Part shown: positions 17,523 through 25,823 of the stretch, one piece after another
How the letters are laid out: the number at the start of each line of letters is the position of its first letter
How positions within the stretch are numbered: position 1 is the stretch's first letter
DNA from: an uncultured Clostridia bacterium
Lineage (GTDB): Bacteria > Bacillota > Clostridia > Oscillospirales > Acutalibacteraceae
Assembly: GCA_947623175.1 (NCBI GenBank)
Contig: CANQGK010000001.1
Span: 143,431-207,430 of the forward strand
Length of the DNA stretch: 64,000 nt
Reading direction: 5' to 3'
Notes under the pieces: generated by a model
Seen by the model: the letters and a program-made list of their open reading frames with translations, nothing else
Told to the model about the DNA's origin: nothing
Databases searched by the model: none
Program-made: the position numbers and the translations under genes

Positions 17523-17960
17523 GTGAAAAGCGAAAAAACGTTAGGCGATATTGTTTGTGCAATAATTTTAATTATATTTTTAATATTCGCGGCTTTTTTG
17601 ATTTTTATAGGAATAATTACATACAATATCACGCCTCAAGACTCGGAATTTTATCAAGGCGCAGAATGGAAATGCGAAGAATTGAACGCAGCTTTGTTTT
17701 GCGGTAGATCCGGTATGCTTTCTAACGATTTGTCCGGAGAAATAACGGTTGATGAAATGAAATTTCAATTTTCCATGGGTTATATAGGCAGAAGAATGGA
17801 TTTTATGATTGATGACGATATTATATTTTCGGGAAAATATCGCGTAAACAGAAAAAGTGATATTATTATAAAAAATATTGATTATTACGATGACGGAGAA
17901 TATATAGATCCCGAAATGAAAAAGATAGTTTTCAAAAGAATAAAAGATACGTCAGAGTAG
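17523..17960 (+). CDS. Small one-TM membrane protein (paralogue of 18599)
   Basis: 145 aa from GTG 17523 behind GGAAGGTAAACT. A membrane helix at about 10-33 (VCAIILIIFLIFAAFLIFIGI) is followed by an outward domain with EWKCEELNAALFC (two Cys), SGKYRVNRKSDIIIKNI and a C-terminal KIVFKRI. The gene at 18599 is a tandem paralogue: the first 44 bp of coding sequence are almost identical, and the ribosome site and GTG match. No family known; duplicated small membrane proteins after an RHS tip fit an immunity array, but this is only context. Confidence 0.65.
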   Translation: MKSEKTLGDIVCAIILIIFLIFAAFLIFIGIITYNITPQDSEFYQGAEWKCEELNAALFCGRSGMLSNDLSGEITVDEMKFQFSMGYIGRRMDFMIDDDIIFSGKYRVNRKSDIIIKNIDYYDDGEYIDPEMKKIVFKRIKDTSE

Positions 17961-18038
17961 GCAGAAAAAATAAATACGATAACCGACAGCGATTACTTTA
18001 TTCACGCTATCAAAAAGGGAGGCGGTTCTTAACGTATT

Positions 18039-18530
18039 ATGTTATATGAATTTGGATTTCAATTGCATTTTTTTTCAGATTTGGTTCCGGTGATGCTTAT
18101 GGTCGGAATACCACTTTATTCAATTTTGTGTTCCTCTGGTTTTGATAATAAAATAGCAAAATTTTTAATATTTTTGGTTTCTGCTTTTTTAACTCTGACG
18201 CTGTTTGTCGTTTTTATTGTCTCACCGATATATTCTTATAATAAAATCAAGCAATATATCAAAGAGGATAACTTATTAACCGTCGAGGGCGAAGTTTCGG
18301 AATTTGAAAGTCCGGAAAAATCAGAAGCATTGGGCGGTCATGTCGGCGAATCTTTCAAAATTGATAACGTGGATTTTTCTTATAACGGAACCGAAAATTA
18401 CGGTTATGATAAATTTTTATGTTTCGGCGGCGTCGTAAAAGGAAACGGTCAAAAGCTGAAAATATCTTATTGCTACGATCCGATAACGGATGAAAAAGTA
18501 ATTTGTTTTATTCAGGAAATTCAGGAATAA
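18039..18530 (+). CDS. Membrane protein of unknown function
   Basis: 163 aa. Two membrane helices (DLVPVMLMVGIPLYSILCSS; FLIFLVSAFLTLTLFVVFIV) then an outward or cytoplasmic domain (NLLTVEGEVSEFES, VDFSYNGTENYGYDKF, GNGQKLKISYCYDP). The helix-helix-small-beta layout recurs in RHS and contact toxin immunity clusters. AGGGAGGCGG lies before the ATG, somewhat far (about 16 bp). It sits between the two copies of the one-TM protein. Confidence 0.55.
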   Translation: MLYEFGFQLHFFSDLVPVMLMVGIPLYSILCSSGFDNKIAKFLIFLVSAFLTLTLFVVFIVSPIYSYNKIKQYIKEDNLLTVEGEVSEFESPEKSEALGGHVGESFKIDNVDFSYNGTENYGYDKFLCFGGVVKGNGQKLKISYCYDPITDEKVICFIQEIQE

Positions 18531-18598
18531 TTTGGTGGAAAAATTAAAATATGATAAAAAACCCTATACGTATTTATTTTAACTAAGGACGGTAAACT

Positions 18599-19063
18599 GT
18601 GAAAAGCGAAAAAACGTTAGGCGATATTGTCTGTGCAATAATTTTAATTATTTTTATTGTTTTAGTTTTACTATTCTCATTTCCGATTATTTTATCGAAA
18701 ATAATTTACTACAACCAACAATATCCGGATTCTAAAATTATTCTCGGCACGGAATGGGAATGTAAAGAAATGAATGCTTATTTGGTCTGTAAATATTCCG
18801 ACAGATCAAACAAAGATTTAATTGGGGAAATAACCGTAGGCGAAAAAAAGTATTCTTTTACTATGTCTTACAAAGCCAAAAATATCATTTTTGAGGTTAA
18901 TGACTATGCTATGTTTTCGGGAAACTATCGTGTAAATAAAAAGGGTGATATTATTATAAAAGATATTGAATATTACTATGAGAGAGAATATCTAAACCCC
19001 GAATTAAAAGAGATAGTTTTCAAAAAAATAGAGGATACGTCGAATACTTCGGATACGTCGTAA
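18599..19063 (+). CDS. Small one-TM membrane protein (paralogue of 17523)
   Basis: 154 aa from GTG 18599. It shares the N-terminal MKSEKTLGDIVCAIILIIF with the gene at 17523 and the same domain outline (EWECKEMNAYLVC, FSGNYRVNKKGDIIIKDI, KEIVFKKIEDTS), ending in a short direct repeat of NTSDTS-like residues. The N-terminus is nearly unchanged in DNA while the rest has diverged, which suggests either recent conversion of the 5' end or selection on the outer domain. Confidence 0.65.
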   Translation: MKSEKTLGDIVCAIILIIFIVLVLLFSFPIILSKIIYYNQQYPDSKIILGTEWECKEMNAYLVCKYSDRSNKDLIGEITVGEKKYSFTMSYKAKNIIFEVNDYAMFSGNYRVNKKGDIIIKDIEYYYEREYLNPELKEIVFKKIEDTSNTSDTS

Positions 19064-19186
19064 TAAACAAAAAGCAAAGCCAATGACGTAGAAAAATCCC
19101 TTCCCACGCCATTACGGCGATAATAAAAAACATATAAAACAGGGCTTGCAAAAGATCTTAAATATTAAAACATCGGGAGAAAGCAA

Positions 19187-19594
19187 ATGAAAAAAACAGA
19201 CTTATTGGGCTTATTAGCGGAATTGTTCGAATATAAAATCATTCGGGATGAATTTCAAAACGAATATGTGCTTTTTAAATCAAATCCGTTAAATACAGTC
19301 GACAACATAGAAGACAAAACAAAATTTGAAGCTATCGAAAACCACGTTCATCTGATTGAAAATATTAAAATCGGGGAATTTGATAAACTGACCGAGATCG
19401 CGCATAGTCTCGGAAACGCTCTGTTAAACAACCTAAAATCAACCTTTCCCGATAAGAGTTTTACGGTTTTTGTTACCATAAAGCTTCACGACGATATGAT
19501 TATCCGTTTCCATCAAAAATGGGAAAATGAAGAACCGTATTTTAATGTAAATGATTTTACTTCTTCGAACGAAAAGGTTATTTTATTTGAATGA
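19187..19594 (+). CDS. Immunity-like soluble protein
   Basis: 135 aa, soluble, acidic, no signal. FHQKWENEEPYFNVNDF near the end and the general pattern (small alpha/beta, aromatic-rich C-terminus) are like cytosolic immunity proteins of polymorphic toxin loci. ATG follows GGGAGAAAGCAA. Its stop overlaps a second MITE-end-like sequence. Function is by context only. Confidence 0.5.
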   Translation: MKKTDLLGLLAELFEYKIIRDEFQNEYVLFKSNPLNTVDNIEDKTKFEAIENHVHLIENIKIGEFDKLTEIAHSLGNALLNNLKSTFPDKSFTVFVTIKLHDDMIIRFHQKWENEEPYFNVNDFTSSNEKVILFE

Positions 19595-19618
19595 TCAATG
19601 CAATCAAATTACAAAACG
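19594..19618 (+). repeat. MITE-end-like sequence
   Basis: ATCAATGCAATCAAATTACAAAACG, matching the 58082 inverted repeat at about 20 of 24 positions. As at 13405 it begins exactly at the stop codon of the preceding gene. Confidence 0.45.
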
Positions 19619-19630
19619 GAGGATAAAATT

Positions 19631-20032
19631 ATGAAAAAGACTTTTTCGATTATTGTGCTGTTTTTATTTTTGCTTCAATTTGTTTGCGGATGTAAAGGAA
19701 ACGATACACCCGCCGCTTCCGGTTCGCAGTCCGCCGTCGATATGCGGACTATGACGATTACAATGCAGCCCTCCCCGCCCGAAACCAAAACCACAAGCGA
19801 TCAAAATATAATTGAAAAATTCATTAAAATTATCGACGAATGCGAAAAGCAAAAAACGGAACCCGATGAAAATAACGGGTGGCAAATTCACGTTACGGTC
19901 GAGGGCGCAAACGGCAGTACGAGCTATACGCTGAGAGACAACATTTTACGGATCAACGATGATTTTTACACGGTTGACGCCGAGGCGCTCACAGACAAAA
20001 TAACCGATATTTTCAACGATATTAAAGAGTGA
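19631..20032 (+). CDS. Small lipoprotein, paralogue of 5559-5960
   Basis: The track start (19598) is too far upstream; ATG 19631 has the ribosome site ACGGAGGATAAAATT and matches the start of the 5559 copy, giving 133 aa. Lipobox FVCGCKG. The two proteins differ mostly in the linker and around residues 80-95 (DSNSRMSY against EGANGSTSY). It marks the right end of the accessory block; the next gene converges from the minus strand 22 bp away, with no visible terminator between. Confidence 0.75.
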   Translation: MKKTFSIIVLFLFLLQFVCGCKGNDTPAASGSQSAVDMRTMTITMQPSPPETKTTSDQNIIEKFIKIIDECEKQKTEPDENNGWQIHVTVEGANGSTSYTLRDNILRINDDFYTVDAEALTDKITDIFNDIKE

Positions 20033-20054
20033 AAATCCGCTTATGCAGGCGTTA

Positions 20055-21674
20055 TTATTTGCGTCTCAGCACTTTGCCCGAGCGGGCGCCGGTGTGTTCG
20101 CCGTCTTTTATGACCGGAACGCCGTTTACGATAACATAGTCCATTCCCGTGGAATATTTATTTACCCTGGTAAAATCGGCATTAATTTTCAAATTGTCAA
20201 GGTCAAAGACGTTTATATCGGCGTAATATCCTTCGCTTAAAACGCCCCGCTTTTCCAATTTGTAATGCCGTGCGGGTACGGAGGAAACCTTCATCAGCGC
20301 CTTTTCGACGGAAATCGCCTTTAACTCCCGCACATAGCGGGTAAAGAAATAGGTCATGCTCATATAGTTTTGCAAATTCGCCGTGTTTCGCGCCAACGGG
20401 CCCTCCTCGACAGTTACCATGGAATCCGACATCCACATATACAGCGGATCGCGCACCACGCTGTCGATCATCGTCTGCTCGCGGAAGCCTATTCCCTGCA
20501 TCAAAACAAGATGCGCGTCGTTTAAGGTGGGCGCCGCCTGCAATACGTCGAGAAAGACGTCGACCGGCGCTTTGCCGCTTTCCTTTACCAAATCGGCAAA
20601 GGGCTTGTTTGCTATTTTCAAATCGTAGGGCGGTTGGATATAAAGCAATCTGTCCCATTGTCCGTTTGCCAAATACCGCCAATAACGGCACATATCGCCC
20701 TTTACCCTTTCGCGTCCGGCGGCGTCGGCTAATATCGCCCGCGCGCTATCCCAACCGTTTTCATAAAGCCACGGAGGCAGCATGGCAAAAGCGTCTCCGG
20801 TATTATAACAGGTGGGAAGCATATCGGTCAAAACGTCGAGATTTTCCCGCTCCCGCGCCTGTCTTATGCGATCCATGGCATGCTGCAGAGTGTCGTCGGG
20901 AATACCGTTATCGTATTTGACGTTGAGATGTGAAATGGTTCCGCGTACGCCCGTTTTGCGAATTACGTTTAAAAATTCCTCTACGGAATCAAGCAAATAA
21001 GTACCTTCGTCTCGCATATGCGAACAATAATTGGCGTCGTATTCCGCCGCGATTTTGACAAGGCGCTCGACTTCTTCGGGGCGCGAGAGGTTGCCCGGTG
21101 AAAATTCGAGTCCGGTCGAAAAACCGATAAATCCGGCTTCCATCGCTTCTCTTAAAAAGTCCTCCATGGCCTTAAATTGTTCTTCGGTGTAATCGGCGGT
21201 GTAAATACCTGTCATAATTCGCAAATCATTGTGACCGAACAGCCACGCCGTATTTATGGAGGCGCCCATTTTTTCCGCTTTGTCCAAGGTTGCGGCTACA
21301 CTGCCCTTGGGATAATCGGGCCCGGGCAAATTGTATACGCAGTCTATTCCTTCGGATTTTTCGTCAAATTTCACACCGTCCATCAAGGTGCGCATCGAAA
21401 AGCCGCAATTTCCGATAATTTCGGTAGTTACCCCCTGCCGCACACTGCTTTGAGCCTCGGGATTGCCCCAAATCGTTTGATCCGAATGGGTGTGAGAGTC
21501 TATAAAACCGGGCGTGACAAATTTACCCTTTGCGTCGATTTCGAGTAAGCCGCGCATATTTTGAAGCTCTCCGATACAGGCTATTTTGTCGCCCTCTATC
21601 GCAATATCCGCTTTATAGGCGGGTTTTCCGGTGCCGTCGACAACAGTGCCGTTTCGTATTATAATATCTGCCAT
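20055..21674 (-). CDS. D-aminoacylase-like amidohydrolase
   Basis: I start at MADIIIRNG (ATG 21674), 539 aa. The amidohydrolase signature GFIDSHTHSD (near residues 60-70) supplies two metal-binding His; EFSPGNLSRPEEV, GTISHLNVKYD and a C-terminal NVFDLDNLKINADF block follow the N-acyl-D-amino-acid deacylase family. These enzymes remove acyl groups from D-amino acids or similar amides; the metal is usually zinc. Why it closes a sugar locus is not obvious; it may deacylate an amide-bearing sugar acid. Last gene of the leftward sugar-acid set, 72 bp after the dehydratase gene, with a strong hairpin in that gap. Confidence 0.82.
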   Translation of the reverse strand: MADIIIRNGTVVDGTGKPAYKADIAIEGDKIACIGELQNMRGLLEIDAKGKFVTPGFIDSHTHSDQTIWGNPEAQSSVRQGVTTEIIGNCGFSMRTLMDGVKFDEKSEGIDCVYNLPGPDYPKGSVAATLDKAEKMGASINTAWLFGHNDLRIMTGIYTADYTEEQFKAMEDFLREAMEAGFIGFSTGLEFSPGNLSRPEEVERLVKIAAEYDANYCSHMRDEGTYLLDSVEEFLNVIRKTGVRGTISHLNVKYDNGIPDDTLQHAMDRIRQARERENLDVLTDMLPTCYNTGDAFAMLPPWLYENGWDSARAILADAAGRERVKGDMCRYWRYLANGQWDRLLYIQPPYDLKIANKPFADLVKESGKAPVDVFLDVLQAAPTLNDAHLVLMQGIGFREQTMIDSVVRDPLYMWMSDSMVTVEEGPLARNTANLQNYMSMTYFFTRYVRELKAISVEKALMKVSSVPARHYKLEKRGVLSEGYYADINVFDLDNLKINADFTRVNKYSTGMDYVIVNGVPVIKDGEHTGARSGKVLRRK

Positions 21675-21712
21675 AATACCATAACCCTTCATTTTCAAAT
21701 AACTTATGTAAC

Positions 21713-21737
21713 GGCGCCGGACTTTTCGCCCGGCGCC
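21713..21737. repeat. Intercistronic GC hairpin
   Basis: GGCGCCGG / CCGGCGCC, 8-bp perfect arms, 9-nt loop. In the leftward direction no U run follows, so partial termination or mRNA-end protection between the dehydratase and amidohydrolase genes is more likely than full termination. Rightwards it is followed by TTTTAAAATTT. Confidence 0.6.
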
Positions 21738-21746
21738 TTTTAAAAT

Positions 21747-22868
21747 TTATTTTACTCTGTAATATTCCAATACGTCCCAATCGATATCGATACCGAGTCC
21801 CGGTCTTTGCGGTATCTGCACGTAACCGTTTTTGTCGATTTCGAAAATCGGCTTTGTAAGCTTCTGCCTGAGCTCGGTATCCTGTTCGCAAAATTCGAGA
21901 TACCAGGCTTCGGGGAGCGAAGCGATGTATTGCAGCGTCGCCGCCATGAGAATATTGGTCTTAAAGGCATGCGGCACAACCGTAAGCTTCTTGAGCATCG
22001 CCATATCGGTCAGCTTTTTGGCGACGGTAAGTCCTCCGCAGCGGCTCAAATCGGGCTGAACGATATCCACACAGCCCTTTGAGAGCAAATCGTCGTATTC
22101 GAACATCGTGCCGACCTCTTCACCGCCCGAAATGTGGCAGTTTGTGCGGTCGCGCAGGTATTTATAGCTTTCAAGGTCATCCGGTCTGAAGGGTTCTTCG
22201 ATCCAGAATACGTTTTCCTTTTCAAATTCGCGCGCCGTAGCCACCGCCATTTTGACGTCCTTCCAAAGCATCCCGATATCTATCATCAATTCCTTGTCGT
22301 CGCCCAAATATTTGCGCACCCAGCGTACCAATTGCGCGTCCTTTTTATAATCCTGCGCCAAAGCGCCCCAGCCGAGCTTCATGCCCTGATATCCGCCGTG
22401 CATATGCTTATCTATAAGCTCCTTGATTTCTTCCTCGGTGCCGGGCATCAATACGCTGCAATATGCCTGAATTTCGGTTCTGAAGGTGCCGCCCAAAAGC
22501 TTGCTTACCGGCAAGCCGAGCTTTTTGCCGACAGCGTCCCAAATTGCCATATCTATTCCGCTCATAGCGTGAATTACCGCGCTTCTTCTGCCGTAGTAAT
22601 AGCTTTTTTCGAACATTTTATACCAAATTTTTTCAATGTCAAAGGCGTCCTCGCCCACAACTATGTCCTTGAGCCCTATGCATGCCATATGCGACGCCGG
22701 AGAATCAATGATCGCCTTTACGACGTACGGGTTTGAATCCACTTCGCCGATACCGGTTATCCCCTCGTCGGTATGTACCAAAACCACAACGGTGTCCTGA
22801 CTGCCGTCTCCGATCATCTCGATATTTTTTTGTTTCAAAATGATGGCTTCAACGTTTGTAATAATCAT
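21747..22868 (-). CDS. Enolase-superfamily dehydratase (mandelate racemase/MLE type)
   Basis: 373 aa, normal length. Capping domain up to about 125 (YYGRRSAVIHAMSGIDMAIWD), then a barrel with KLG near 163, metal ligands in MIDIG, IEEP and GGEE, and a His in VPHAF. These are the marks of acid-sugar dehydratases, which take a proton beside the carboxylate and lose water to give 2-keto-3-deoxy acids. Next to it are a zinc dehydrogenase and a DapA-type aldolase, which would make and cleave that keto acid. Exact substrate unknown (galactonate, fuconate and uronate-derived acids are all possible). Confidence 0.88.
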   Translation of the reverse strand: MIITNVEAIILKQKNIEMIGDGSQDTVVVLVHTDEGITGIGEVDSNPYVVKAIIDSPASHMACIGLKDIVVGEDAFDIEKIWYKMFEKSYYYGRRSAVIHAMSGIDMAIWDAVGKKLGLPVSKLLGGTFRTEIQAYCSVLMPGTEEEIKELIDKHMHGGYQGMKLGWGALAQDYKKDAQLVRWVRKYLGDDKELMIDIGMLWKDVKMAVATAREFEKENVFWIEEPFRPDDLESYKYLRDRTNCHISGGEEVGTMFEYDDLLSKGCVDIVQPDLSRCGGLTVAKKLTDMAMLKKLTVVPHAFKTNILMAATLQYIASLPEAWYLEFCEQDTELRQKLTKPIFEIDKNGYVQIPQRPGLGIDIDWDVLEYYRVK

Positions 22869-22884
22869 TTTTTTACCCCTTTAC

Positions 22885-23916
22885 TTATTTCCAAGGATAG
22901 ACCACGATTTTAATCGGATCCTCTTTTTTATTTTCTAACAGTGAAAACGCGTCTTCGATTTTGTCGAGCGAAAAGGTATGGGTTACCATATCCTTTAAAT
23001 TAATTCGTCCGCCCGATACAAGCTTCATAAGCGGCCGCCATACAAACGGATTGTTTTCAACGCCGTCTACTTGCGCCTGCTTCATTATTATACTTTTTAC
23101 CGGGAAAGAGATATCGCTGTTTTCCGCGGGCAGACCATAAAGTAAAATTCTGCCGCCGTTTGCAATATAATCGGCTGTTTCTTCGATTATTTTCTCCGCG
23201 CCGGTGGTTTCGCAAATAAGGTCGACGCCCTTGCCATCCGTCAGCTGTGAAAGTCTTGCCGCGACGTCCTCGTCGGCGGAGCAGATTATCTCGTCGGCGC
23301 CGAAATGCAGCACACGTTCCAAACGCTTCCGGTTTCGGGCTATGGCGATTACCCTGCCCGCTCCGAGCGCCTTTGCTGTTTGTATAAAGGCGATGCCCGC
23401 AGGCCCTACGCCGAATACGGCGACGGTTTCGCCGAATTTTACCCCTAATCGCATAAGCCCGCCACAGGGGCAAACTACGCTTTCGAATATCGCGGCTTCC
23501 TCGTCAGATACGTTATCGGCAACCGGCACTACGTTCTGCGCCGGCACTTTTACATATTGCGCGTATCCGCCGGCATACGGCGCGGTTCCTATTTCCTCGC
23601 GATTTGCGCATAAATGCCGGTTTCCCTTTTTGCATTCGTCGCATTTTCCGCACCCTACGGAGGTTTCGACCACCACGCGCATACCAAGCGGCAGATCTTT
23701 GGCATCCTCTCCGGTTTTCACGATCTCGCCGCAAATTTCATGACCTAAAATATGCGGCGGCTTACCGTAAAGAAATTTTCCCGTGAAAACGTGCAAATCC
23801 GTAACACAAACGCCGGCGGCGCGCACCTTTAACAAAGCCTCGTTTTTCCCGATTTCGGGAACGGGCACCTCTTTTATTTCGATTTTACCGTAATCGGTCC
23901 ATACCGCAGCCTTCAT
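22885..23916 (-). CDS. Zinc-dependent alcohol/polyol dehydrogenase (MDR family)
   Basis: 343 aa. Catalytic zinc site Cys37 (AAGVCVTD), His59-Glu60 (GHE); structural zinc cysteines 89, 92, 95, 103 (CGKCDECKKGNRHLC). Nucleotide fold VFGVGPAGIAFIQTAKALGA. This is the sorbitol/threonine dehydrogenase branch. It could oxidise a sugar to the lactone/acid used by the dehydratase, or a deoxy intermediate. Its start overlaps the stop of the aldolase gene by 4 bp, so the two are coupled. Confidence 0.9.
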   Translation of the reverse strand: MKAAVWTDYGKIEIKEVPVPEIGKNEALLKVRAAGVCVTDLHVFTGKFLYGKPPHILGHEICGEIVKTGEDAKDLPLGMRVVVETSVGCGKCDECKKGNRHLCANREEIGTAPYAGGYAQYVKVPAQNVVPVADNVSDEEAAIFESVVCPCGGLMRLGVKFGETVAVFGVGPAGIAFIQTAKALGAGRVIAIARNRKRLERVLHFGADEIICSADEDVAARLSQLTDGKGVDLICETTGAEKIIEETADYIANGGRILLYGLPAENSDISFPVKSIIMKQAQVDGVENNPFVWRPLMKLVSGGRINLKDMVTHTFSLDKIEDAFSLLENKKEDPIKIVVYPWK

Positions 23917-24836
23917 ATCATACCTCCGAGCTCGGCGTCATTTAAAATGCGTTTCATTTCGTTTTTTACTTTTTCGTAAATTGCCATGCGTTCCTTTGAG
24001 ACCGACTGCAAATACCTTCCGAAGGACATATTTCCCGACGCCTCGCCCAGCATACGGTAGCCCAGCGGATAAGAAATCGAACCCGCCAAATATGCGAGCT
24101 TTACCACCGTTTCCTGATACTTAAGCCCTTTTTCGTTTTTGAGATTAGCGTAAACGGCGGATATCAGGCGCGGGTATAAATATCCTATCGCGGTAAAGCT
24201 GCCGTCCGCTCCGCTGTTCACTAACGGATAAATGCTTTCGTCGGAGCCGGTAAGCACCGAAAAATCCTTCCTTATTTCGTTTCGGAAGGTGATCTGCTGC
24301 ATAATTTGCAAAATATTTCCGCTGCTGTTTTTAATGCCTTGTATGCGCGAAAGGTTGAGCAGTTTTTTGAAAACGTTCATCGAAATTCCGCTTGTGCATT
24401 GCGGAATATTGTACGCAATAATGGGCAAATCTCCCTTTTCCCGCGCGATTTCGGTATAAAAATCCAATACGTCGTCGTCGCTTAAGGGAAAGTAATAAGG
24501 CGGAGCCGTCAACGCGCCGTCCGCTCCCAATGCTTCCGCAAACCTCAAAAGCTTTTTGGTTTCGAGACAATTTGCCGCCGTCGCGCCACAGATAAGCTTT
24601 TTTCTGCCGTTTATGATTTTCTTTGCAAATGCCGCCAATTCCGTCGACTGCTCAAAGGACAGATAGGTAAACTCGCTCGTGGAGCCGTTTACCACGACGC
24701 CCGCAATCGGAGAATTGCAAACGGCGTTAAGCTGTTTTTCAAGCTGAAAATAATCGATTTTTCCGTCGTCATAAAAGGGAGTCAATACAATACCGTAAGC
24801 CCCTCTGATTTTAGGTTGTATATTCTCGTCACTCAA
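23913..24836 (-). CDS. DapA/NanA-family aldolase (2-keto-3-deoxy acid type)
   Basis: 307 aa from a TTG start (24836), 9 bp after AGGGGA. Schiff-base Lys169 in GIKNSSG and Tyr142 in YNIPQ are both present, as is the GSTSEF loop that binds the carboxylate (normally GTTGE). Family members either condense or cleave pyruvate adducts; with a dehydratase next door, cleavage of a 2-keto-3-deoxy sugar acid to pyruvate and an aldehyde is likely. First gene behind the promoter at 24872-24900. Confidence 0.88.
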   Translation of the reverse strand: MSDENIQPKIRGAYGIVLTPFYDDGKIDYFQLEKQLNAVCNSPIAGVVVNGSTSEFTYLSFEQSTELAAFAKKIINGRKKLICGATAANCLETKKLLRFAEALGADGALTAPPYYFPLSDDDVLDFYTEIAREKGDLPIIAYNIPQCTSGISMNVFKKLLNLSRIQGIKNSSGNILQIMQQITFRNEIRKDFSVLTGSDESIYPLVNSGADGSFTAIGYLYPRLISAVYANLKNEKGLKYQETVVKLAYLAGSISYPLGYRMLGEASGNMSFGRYLQSVSKERMAIYEKVKNEMKRILNDAELGGMI

Positions 24837-24871
24837 TAATAAAATCCCCTGTTTTTTTATATATCGCGTTT

Positions 24872-24900
24872 ATTATACAAGTAATCCGATTATTTATCAA
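24872..24900 (-). promoter_or_regulatory. Promoter for the sugar-acid operon
   Basis: On the minus strand TTGATA (24900-24895), 17 bp, TATAAT (24877-24872). The -35 overlaps the end of the preceding gene (its TAA stop lies inside the spacer). It gives the aldolase-dehydrogenase-dehydratase-amidohydrolase group a separate start. Confidence 0.75.
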
Positions 24901-25771
24901 GCATTTTTCCTATCATTTGCATATTTTTAATTTTTACGGCGCCGTTAAACTCATAAAACGCCTCCCAACCGATATTTGTTCCCGTGATTTTAATGTTATT
25001 CAAATCGGCGTTTATGAATTTATTGTATCCCCAGGCGATTTTGATGGCTTTTTTTATTAACGGCAACAAATCCACGTCATAATGCGACCATTCGCCCACC
25101 CGAATGCTGCCGTCATAAAAATCCGAAACGGGCAGATTGATTATAATCTGACCGGTAGCGTCGGCTTTGCCGGAGTCTATACCGATATATCCCGGGAATT
25201 TTTCGTAACGGTGATCGTAAAAAGGTATACCGAACCACAGAAAATGATTATCCTTTAGATCCTGCACCGTTAAATAATGATGCACCTGGCAGGAATGCTG
25301 TGACGGTATAAATTTATCCTTCGGAATATGGCAGTCGCAATAATCGATTTGCAAATCCGCCTTGTACCGAAGCTCGGACAGCTCGCCTAAGGACGGAGTA
25401 TTAAAATGTAAACCGCCCTGTTCCAAAAGAATATGGCACCAATCCTCGCCGTATTCGCGAATATGCCCGCAGTATTCCTCGGTGGTGCGTAACTCCATAC
25501 GCAAATCATAATCGCCGTCTTCCGGGTGAGAGGTGATTTTAAGCGACGGAGTTTCATAAACAAAGCCGCCGCCGGCGAGATTTTTGCGGGGAGTATTCCC
25601 CTTAAGCGAATTGCGGTAGACGCCCCATTGGGCGAGCGTCCATTCGGCGCTTCCCTTTTTTTCGTTGATACCCGCATATTCGCCTACAATACCGTCCTCA
25701 TGACGAGGTCCGTGTACCTTAAATCCGTTTTTTAATTCTTCATCTTTAAAAAAGTGAACCTGTTCACTCAT
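24890..25771 (-). CDS. Conserved-looking protein of unknown function in the sugar locus
   Basis: 293 aa, soluble, no signal peptide, ATG behind GGGGGTTAATTT. Beta-rich with many Trp, His and Tyr: RMELRTTEEYCGHIREYG, WCHILLEQGGLHF, DYCDCHIPKDKFIPSQHS, FLWFGIPFYDHRYEKFPG. The density of aromatic and His/Asp residues suggests a carbohydrate-binding or -acting jelly-roll, but I cannot place it in a family. It follows the GH65 gene by 52 bp and precedes the aldolase promoter, so it should work inside the cell on an imported sugar. Confidence 0.6.
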   Translation of the reverse strand: MSEQVHFFKDEELKNGFKVHGPRHEDGIVGEYAGINEKKGSAEWTLAQWGVYRNSLKGNTPRKNLAGGGFVYETPSLKITSHPEDGDYDLRMELRTTEEYCGHIREYGEDWCHILLEQGGLHFNTPSLGELSELRYKADLQIDYCDCHIPKDKFIPSQHSCQVHHYLTVQDLKDNHFLWFGIPFYDHRYEKFPGYIGIDSGKADATGQIIINLPVSDFYDGSIRVGEWSHYDVDLLPLIKKAIKIAWGYNKFINADLNNIKITGTNIGWEAFYEFNGAVKIKNMQMIGKMLDK

Positions 25772-25823
25772 AAATTAACCCCCGTATTTATTCTTATTTT
25801 AAAGTCGTTCGTAATTTTAATTT

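Noticed and set aside
22134-22736. 200-aa plus-strand ORF opposite the dehydratase
   Set aside because: Shadow frame of a gene with clear active-site motifs; composition of the peptide is not protein-like.
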